From NCBI RefSeq assembly GCF_043641665.1, contig NC_092190.1, positions 24,324,510 through 24,388,509 of the forward strand: a DNA stretch of 64,000 nucleotides. Direction: 5' to 3'. This DNA is from Enoplosus armatus. Lineage: Eukaryota > Chordata > Actinopteri > Centrarchiformes > Enoplosidae. Positions 33,301-64,000 of the stretch are shown in pieces. The notes under the pieces were generated by a model that was given only the letters and a program-made list of their open reading frames with translations, was not told where the DNA came from and made no database searches. Made by a program: the position numbers and the translations under genes. The first letter of the stretch is position 1, and each line of letters begins with the position of its first letter.

Positions 33301-33465
33301 ATTACAACAGTGGTCATGGTGCCGTGGATGGCTGCCCCTGCGTGTTGGTGCGCATTATTTTGCTTGTTAATTCAGTGTTTTGCTGTAGTGCTCAGAGCTT
33401 TTTCTTACACACACAAACAGGAGAAGTTGATTAAAAACAAAAGGTTAAGAGTCATAAGGTACAAT

Positions 33466-33542
33466 AGACAAGGGCGGCATGGTGGCGCAGTGGGAAGTAA
33501 AGCTGGTTAGAGAGGGTTGGGGGTTTGATCCCCAGCTCCCCC
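33466..33542 (+). mobile_element. tRNA-type SINE-like fragment
   Basis: 'gggcggcatggtggcgcagtg' contains an A-box-like TGGCGCAGTGG, and 40 bases later 'ggtttgatccc' resembles a B-box. Spacing and sequence fit a pol III promoter of a tRNA-derived repeat common in fish. No tRNA cloverleaf is formed, so it is not called a tRNA gene. Confidence 0.55.
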
Positions 33543-33544
33543 CT

Positions 33545-33577
33545 GCTTCTGAATTCAGAGGAAAGTCGTTACAAACA
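33545..33577 (+). pseudogene. odorant receptor fragment (TM6 junction)
   Basis: 'tctgaattcagaggaaag' followed by 'tcgttacaaa' matches the segment at 34446-34474 of the OR pseudogene that follows (encoding SEFRGKALQ). Only about 30 bases are recognisable. A small duplicated piece beside the SINE-like fragment. Confidence 0.5.
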
Positions 33578-33767
33578 TTTTTCGTGAATTCATGTCAGTG
33601 ACGTGCAACTTATGAAGCAGATATGAACGCAGGCTCATGTTGTCTGTCTTGTTGAAATAAATCAGAACATTTTGATGTTGCCTTTATTCAAACTGTCCTT
33701 TCTCCTCCCTCCCTCCCTCTCCCTCCCTCCATCACTTCTCTTCTTCCAGCTCTGCTGTCGTGCAGAC

Positions 33768-34595
33768 ATGAAGAGCAACAACAGCCTGACTCCTTTCTAC
33801 TTTCAGTTCACACTATTTGCAGATTATGGGCCCCTCAGATATCTGCTCTTCATTCTGTGTCTGTTGATCTACATGACTATAATCTCTGCTAACGTTGTCA
33901 TTATTCTGACAGTCTGCCTGGAGAAGTCTCTGCATCAGCCAATGGACATTTTCATCTGCTGTCTGTCTTTAAACGGTCTGTACGGCTCAGCCGGCTTCTT
34001 CTCCAGGTTTCTGATGGACATTCTGTCTGACACTTATTTGATCTCACGTCCATCTTGCTTCATCCAGATAAATGTAATTTCCAGCTATGCATCATACGTA
34101 CTGATGATTCTGGGCATCATGGCCTATGATAGATTCGTTGCTATTTGCCAGCCTTTACACTATCACAGTAAAATGACGTTTAGGATGGTGAGACATCTCA
34201 TCATTTGCTCTACCCTGCGCTGGTATGTGGCGTCTGTATCTATCTTAGTGTTCAACTGCCTTTGTGTGGAAATAAACTGCACAGGCTTTTCTGTTCTAAC
34301 TGGTCTGTGGTTCAGCTCTCCTGTGTGGACACAACTCTGAACAACATAGCAGGTGCGGTTCTTGCTGTGAAAACCATCTTCACCCCCCCTGTTCTTCGTC
34401 CTGTACACCTACCTGCGCATTCTGCTTGTTTGCAGGAGAAGCTCGTCTGAATTCAGAGGAAAGGCGTTACAAGCCTGCCTGCCCCACATACTGACACTTG
34501 TGACTTATACTTTCTCTGTATTCTGTGAGCTTATGCTGAGTCGAGTTAAGGCTGATGACATTAATTCATTTGTCATTGTTGTTTCTGTTACATAA
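33768..34595 (+). pseudogene. odorant receptor pseudogene of a different subfamily
   Basis: Starts at an ATG at 33768 (MKSNNSLTPF) after a possible acceptor 'tgcag'. TM1-TM4 are readable: LHQPMDIFI, LNGLYGSAGF, IMAYDRFVAICQPLHYH. One frameshift lies near 34269-34276, after which frame 2 reads LHRLFCSNWSVVQLSC (ECL2). A second lies at the seven-C run 34383-34389, after which frame 3 reads YTYLRILLVCRRSS, EFRGKALQACLPH. It ends at a TAA at 34593-34595 without an NPxxY TM7. Only TM2-TM3 style motifs relate it to the other ORs. Not functional. Confidence 0.88.
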
Positions 34596-34888
34596 TGCAA
34601 AACCCAACAAGCACAGAGGGAAGTTAATGAAGCTTTGTCTGTTATTCACATATTATTGTGTACATTCAATATGGTATGGTAACGCTCTTAACTTTCAACA
34701 AATCAGAATATGTGTGAAAAAATAGATGCAGTGTTAAAATAGATCACAAATCGTGATTTGGAAGAGGACTTCTTTTAGTTAGGTGGATATTTTAAAAGTC
34801 AAACTGGAAGATAAAGATATTTCTTTTGTGTATTATATGATAATATATTATTTATATTAGCACTTTCTGTCTTAATCGCTACTTTACA

Positions 34889-35215
34889 ATGTTGCCTCTC
34901 ATTCACACACGACTGGTGGCAGAGCTGCCATGCAAGGCGCTGGCCAGCACATCTGGAGAAACTCTGGGCTCAGATTTTTCGCTCAAGGACACTTTGACAC
35001 ATGGACAGGATGTCAGCATGATTGTCCATACCGTATTTTTACTATGTTGGTCATTCTGGACGCACAACATCTATTTCCTGGGAGAGGGATCCCTCCTCTG
35101 CTGCTCTTCTGTTTAAGTTTTTTAAGGACAGAGGGTGTCGATTGCTGTACAGATTGTAAAGCCCCCTGAGGCTGTTGTGATTTAGTGATATTGGGCTTGA
35201 CTTGATTCAAGAGGG
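34889..35215 (+). repeat. interspersed teleost repeat fragments
   Basis: Two adjoining segments that I recognise as high-copy teleost repeats: 34889-35005 ('gagctgccatgcaaggcgct', 'gctcaaggacac') and 35052-35212 ('ctgggagagggatccctcctc', 'gattgtaaagccccctgagg', 'gatattgggct'). No coding capacity. The family name is not certain. Confidence 0.6.
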
Positions 35216-35800
35216 TAATGGACCTGCTTCTTACAACAAACCCCAGTGACAGTCCACTTTGTTCTGAATGCTTCACTTCAGCATGGAGGTGTGTGCCAAG
35301 TGGAAGAGTTTGAAGAGCAACTGAATCAAACAACTGCTTGCTTTTTCTGCCATCTAGTGGTTTCTGCGTGTTTCTGCAATTTGTGACAGTGAATAAAGCC
35401 CACACAGGTCAGTGCAGGACGTAAAGAGAAGGTGCTCTCTTTAAATCGTGCATGTGCTGTAGTGAACCCGGCACTGTTAAACATGTACTACGGGAATGTA
35501 TCTGTGATGAGGAATGAAGGGAACTAGTATCAACAAACTTACCTGACGCCTGAGACCTGAGATCACGTGTTCACTTTCAGGACTAAACTCAGACTTGACA
35601 GTGTTTTCCCTGATGCTGAGGTCTGAGGATGTCCTGACATGTTCACCATACATGAGTGAAAACAAGTGAAATAGCGTTTATAGTTTTGCTAAACGATTCC
35701 TTCTTTTGATGGTTGATGAAATGTTCCACACTGTCTCACCACTAGATGGCAGCAAAACAATGGAAACATGTCTAATAAGTCACTGCTGGTGTGTGTGTGT
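35216..35800. other. intergenic, no gene recognised
   Basis: Mixed sequence without recognisable coding or repeat structure, apart from a 'ccactagatggcagca' phrase near 35739 typical of sequence around fish repeats. Confidence 0.5.
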
Positions 35801-35806
35801 GTGTGT

Positions 35807-36030
35807 GCTCCTGGTTTATCTGTCCTGGTTCGCTGTCGACTCCTGGTTTATCTGTCCTGCTTCACAGACAGCAGACAGACTCAGAGACCAGCTGCTGAAC
35901 ATAGTGCAGCATTTAGCAGCTACAGAGCCAGATGTTTCCCTCAGGAGGTGGAGGAGACCAGAACCAGAGCTAACAGAGAGAGAAGACTGGACTTCATTCA
36001 TCAGGAGACACAAACACGACTCCACATGAA
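35807..36030 (+). repeat. dispersed repeat, copy 1 (with about two 32-bp units)
   Basis: Contains roughly two units of 'ctcctggtttatctgtcctg', then 'cacagacagcagacagac' and about 160 bases ('gaccagctgctgaacatag', 'gaggtggaggagaccaga', 'ttcattcatcaggaga') that recur almost unchanged at 63144-63300 inside itgav intron 25. Probably a nonautonomous mobile repeat; no frame of note. Confidence 0.75.
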
Positions 36031-36059
36031 GCATCATGTTGATCTGTGACTGCTGAATG

Positions 36060-36835
36060 GGAGAATAAGCAGCTGTTTGATCACAAGTTCAACACATCAA
36101 TTTAACCATCACAATTACAGGCCTGACTCTTAATCTGAACAGAACCTAAAACCTTAAAACCAGGTCCAAAGAGAGGACCGACCAGAATGTCTTCACTTTG
36201 CAAAAATGCCCTCACTCCCACAGTCTTAAACTCAAGTTTGTCCTCTCAAAGATAGACACACACACTAAGCTTCACACAGCATGGAAACAAGGCTTACATG
36301 CATCTGTGCTCTACATGGTACGTAATCCGCATAGCTACGCCTTACACAATGTCTATTACACCATCTCTCTCTCTCTTACACAAATACACAAGCGTGCTCT
36401 CTCTCCCCCTCTCTCTGTAACACACATCTTAATCATGGCGTGTAAACCAGGCTGAAATGTTTATCTTGATGCTTTACAGCATCTACATGTCTCTGCCTCA
36501 CGCTGTGTGTGTTACACCACCCCTCTGTCTCGTCCACACACACAAACATGAACCTCCCCCCTCTTGTGAATCTCGTGGGAGTCCTGCCACACATTCTTTA
36601 GTGCACACTTCATTGTAGCCGTGATTCAGAGCAGCTCATGGCCAAATAAGACGAAAACCCCTGAGCTCGCTCACGCTGCTGCTGTACACAGACATGACTG
36701 CTGTGGATTTATGGACCATGAAAAACACCATGTTGTTATTTGTGTGAGACGACTTGATGATATGAAACTTTGGCATAAAATATGATCTCTTTCTAAGCCA
36801 GTATTGTGTGTACTGTCAAACTTTATTCACATAAA
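36060..36835. other. intergenic, no gene recognised
   Basis: CT-rich and 'cacacac' patches near 36360-36540; nothing else identified. Confidence 0.5.
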
Positions 36836-37480
36836 ACAACCTCAGACTTAGTACTTGACTCAGGACTTGAAATGGACTTGATGTAGGACTTTCCTGACGT
36901 GGGACTTGACTCGGATTGGTCCGTCTTGACTTAAGGCTTAAAGGACATGTGAGATTTGGCTCTCTGGACTTGGTTCTTCACTACCCTGAACTCCACTTGA
37001 CTTAGGACCTAGACTTTGTCCTGACTTGGGACTTGACAGGTACCTTCACCTGGACTTCAAATCAAAGCAAGTCTCATTATATAGCCCTGTATCACAAATC
37101 ACACTGTACAGCATACGAGCCCCTCTGTCCTTAGACCCTCGACTCAGATCAGAGATGGAAGAAGGTTCAGGAAGAGCAACAGAGGTGGGGTCCCTCTCAG
37201 GACGGACAGACAGGAAGTAGATGTCGTGTGTACAGCACAGACCAACAAAATAAAATGATCAGGATGACAAAATGATCAATAGATTGATATGGACGGGCCT
37301 GTGTCGGAGTTGAACTCGACTTGACTTGGAATTTAAATTGGGACTTGTCTGTCTTGACTTGAACTGGGACTCCATTGCCATTACTTAGGACCTGAACTGG
37401 GCTTCAGACTTGGGACTTGTTTGTATTGAATTTGGACATCTCATGGGAGTTGCCTGTCTAGACCTGAGACCTGTGACTTG
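36836..37480. repeat. degenerate 'gacttgggacttgac' minisatellite
   Basis: Scattered imperfect repeats of about 14-16 bases around 'gacttg(g/a)gacttga', interrupted near 37060-37300 by unrelated sequence. Old and eroded. Confidence 0.6.
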
Positions 37481-37756
37481 TATGTAAACAACATGGCATC
37501 ATCTGCTGAAACCATCACGCATTCACTCAACCAGTCAAGGAGTCACCCAGCCTATAAATGGAGCAACCGGAAATCTACAAGTACTGTACTTAAGTACACA
37601 TTTTAGGTACTTGTACTTTACATTAGTCTTTCTACTTCTTCTCCACCACATCTCAGAGGGAAAGAAGTACTTTTTACTTCACTACATTTATCTGACAGCT
37701 TTAGTTACTTTACAGATTAAAACACATGAAGAATTCAAATATGATGTTTTGGGATA

Positions 37757-37932
37757 AACACAGGGGGACAGACACAGGGGGACAGACACAGGAGGACAGA
37801 CACAGGGGGAGAGACACAGGGGGACAGTCACAGGAGGACAGACAGGAGGACAGACACAGGGGGACAGACACAGGAGGACAGACACAGGAGGACAGACACA
37901 GGGGGACAGACACAGGACAGACACAGGGGACA
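37757..37932. repeat. 14-bp minisatellite (cacagggggacaga)
   Basis: About twelve copies of a 14-base unit with g/a variants. The open frames on both strands are products of the repeat. Confidence 0.85.
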
Positions 37933-39310
37933 TCTGACAGCTGGAAGACTTTAAGGACAGTTTACTGATTATACTCACAGACTTTTACTTCATGCTTATT
38001 TTTATTTTTTAATCATTAAAATACTAGAGATGGACTACAGTCCTCTCAACAGTGTCCTCTCACACACAGTCTCCATGGAAACACACAGGTGATCATTATG
38101 AGCAGGTGACCCGGGATCAACTCATGACTGTGGAGGGTTAAATAAAACCCAAAGAAAACGTCCTTGTTAGTGTCTCGCCTGTCTGTCTCGTAGAGGTGTG
38201 TGTTCCCTGTCTAACTGTCTGACTGACTGTCTGTCTGACTGACTGATGCGGCGGACTGAACTTCCTGTTGTGCGTCAGGAATCCGCTGCGTCAAGTTGAA
38301 CGCAGACAGACCGGAAAACACAGGGAACCAAAAGGACCTTCAGAATAAAAGCATGATGTGTGTCGTCTGGTTAAATGAGTTTAAATGTAGTTCTTTAATT
38401 GAACAGCTGATTGATTGATGCATTTAAAGGCATTGTTAAGTAAATGGTAAAGTCATGTCCTCATCATGTGTATGTAAATACTACAGTTCAACTATTAATG
38501 CAAGAACTCAATTGCTTTATGTAATTAATATTGTGAGTGAAAATAAGATTTAATTGACTGTTGCATTCTTGTTAATGTGTATTACTAATACTAATACTAA
38601 GCAGCTTCAGTAGACTACTCTCTCAACATTCTTGAAAGTCCTGCTCACATTGTGTCTAAAAAATGTCTGGACATCTTTGATGGATAACAGAATGGATTAT
38701 ATTGAGTCTAAACACACTGGAATCAGCCTGTAAAATAACCACCATGTGTATGTTTTAATTATTAACTCCCCCTATGTGTTGCTAAAACCAACAACTAGCC
38801 CCAGCCCCACTTTGTGTCTCTAATGTATTACAGTTAGACTCTTCTAAACATCTGTATAAGAAAAAAATGTTCTGTGTTGCACAATAAAAAAGACTTTTAA
38901 CTATTAACTATTTCTCAAGTTGTGCCTCTGTTTCCAAATCCAAACAAAGATGGTATCCAGCACAACGTGAAACAAAATTAAAACATTAACACATTAACAG
39001 TCATATTTGTCTGTAAAGATGTAACGATGATATATTTTTTGGAGCAAGATGATCTGTAGTCACCGCTGAGGTCATGTCCTCTGTCTCTGTGAATATGTTG
39101 GTTTTAGCAACATGGGGGGAGTTTGTGGAGAGAAATAAACATGTTTCGACCATTTTTTCATTAAACTAAAACATCAAAATATATCAAACAGCCTAAATTA
39201 AAATACAGGCCCTGTCTAAAGTTAGAAAAGTTCAATACACTCCCAAAACTACTTCCATATGCTTTTGTTTTGAAAGGAATGAACCGGACGCCGTCAATGG
39301 ATTTTAACTT
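37933..39310. other. intergenic upstream of itgav
   Basis: No gene recognised. It contains a 'ctgtctgactgactg' run near 38207-38245 and AT-rich stretches. The right end, next to the CpG-rich itgav start, may hold distal regulatory sequence. Confidence 0.45.
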
Positions 39311-39311
39311 G

Positions 39312-39675
39312 AGTTCACACACACACACACACACACCGACACACACCGACCGTCGCGGCCTCTCCCCGGGCTTGTTCCCGTGTTTCTCCTGCGTTCATCG
39401 GCTAAAACAAGCTAACGACCCGCCGGACTGAACCGGACTGGACCGGGCTCTCCGTTGCCGCTCCGCTCGCTGTCTCACGGCTCCGGTACAAACCGGAAAT
39501 GCAGTTTGTTTAGTTAGCGCTTACGTGACGACTAGTTAGTTAGTTCACTTGGCGGCTGTGGGGCAGAGCTCCTGACGACGGTGACTCTGTGGGTGGATAC
39601 AAACCGCAGGAGGCTAGCTAACCCTCCGCATCATCTTCATCCTCGGTGAACCCCCGGAGGTCTTCAGCGGCAGCC
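39312..39675 (+). promoter_or_regulatory. itgav: CpG-rich promoter and 5' UTR region of itgav
   Basis: After a CA microsatellite (39317-39346) the base composition changes sharply to CpG-rich ('gaccgtcgcggcc', 'ccgttgccgctccgctcg') and stays so through exon 1. This fits a CpG-island promoter. A CRE-like 'tacgtgacg' lies near 39521-39529. No TATA box. The transcription start was not determined. Confidence 0.6.

Positions 39676-64000
<24,325 letters not shown>

Noticed and set aside
33466..33542. A tRNA gene
   Set aside because: A- and B-box-like motifs are present but no cloverleaf can be drawn, so a SINE-like fragment is the better reading.
37688..37978. Frames in the 14-base repeat near 37.8 kb
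   Set aside because: Tandem repeat artefact, open on both strands.
39646..39675. In-frame upstream start (GTG at 39646) for itgav
   Set aside because: Eukaryotic initiation at GTG is rare. The ATG at 39676 has a good context and gives a proper signal peptide.

Overview
This window looks like nuclear DNA of a ray-finned (teleost) fish. It holds intronless teleost-type odorant receptor genes, Rex1-type LINEs, Gypsy and DIRS retroelement remnants, many CA/TG microsatellites, and an intron-rich vertebrate integrin gene. There are no operons, Shine-Dalgarno sites or CRISPR arrays. All calls come from reading the sequence; no database search was run.

Left part (about 1-34.6 kb): an odorant receptor (OR) cluster heavily invaded by retroelements. 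Five single-exon ORs are intact: one on the minus strand (2297-3217) and four on the plus strand (5508, 11838, 20185, 28809). Two are broken: one at 6882-7734 has lost its 5' end, and one at 33768-34595 belongs to a different OR subfamily and carries frameshifts. The ORs at 11838, 20185 and 28809 differ by only a few residues and lie in a tandem array whose repeat unit also carries an LTR-like fragment and a 5'-truncated LINE. The LINE is absent from the first unit (empty site near 11010), present in the second (16823-19370), and split in the third by a Rex1-type LINE inserted inside it (23943-27506). Another Rex1-type copy (13055-16345) sits in the 3' flank of the OR at 11838. A Gypsy gag/protease remnant (8611-9973), a DIRS-like RT/RNase H remnant (3890-4700) and a Gypsy remnant with shuffled domain order (31190-33300) fill the spaces.

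Middle (about 34.6-39.3 kb): no gene recognised. It holds interspersed teleost repeats, minisatellites and a dispersed repeat that recurs at 62.8-63.3 kb.

Right part (39.3-64 kb): the 5' part of the integrin alpha-V gene (itgav), plus strand. It starts in a CpG-rich segment and runs off the window end. I placed 27 coding exons with consistent reading phase (832 codons). They encode a signal peptide, the seven-bladed beta-propeller with four calcium-binding loops, the thigh domain and part of the calf domains. Many of its introns begin with CA repeats just after the 5' splice site and/or end with TG repeats just before the 3' splice site. Introns 3, 12 and 25 have both, so their ends are complementary. 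This is the most striking non-coding signal in the window.

The receptors would act in olfactory neuron membranes. Integrin alpha-V pairs with a beta subunit at the surface of many cell types. I see no functional link between the two regions beyond being neighbours.
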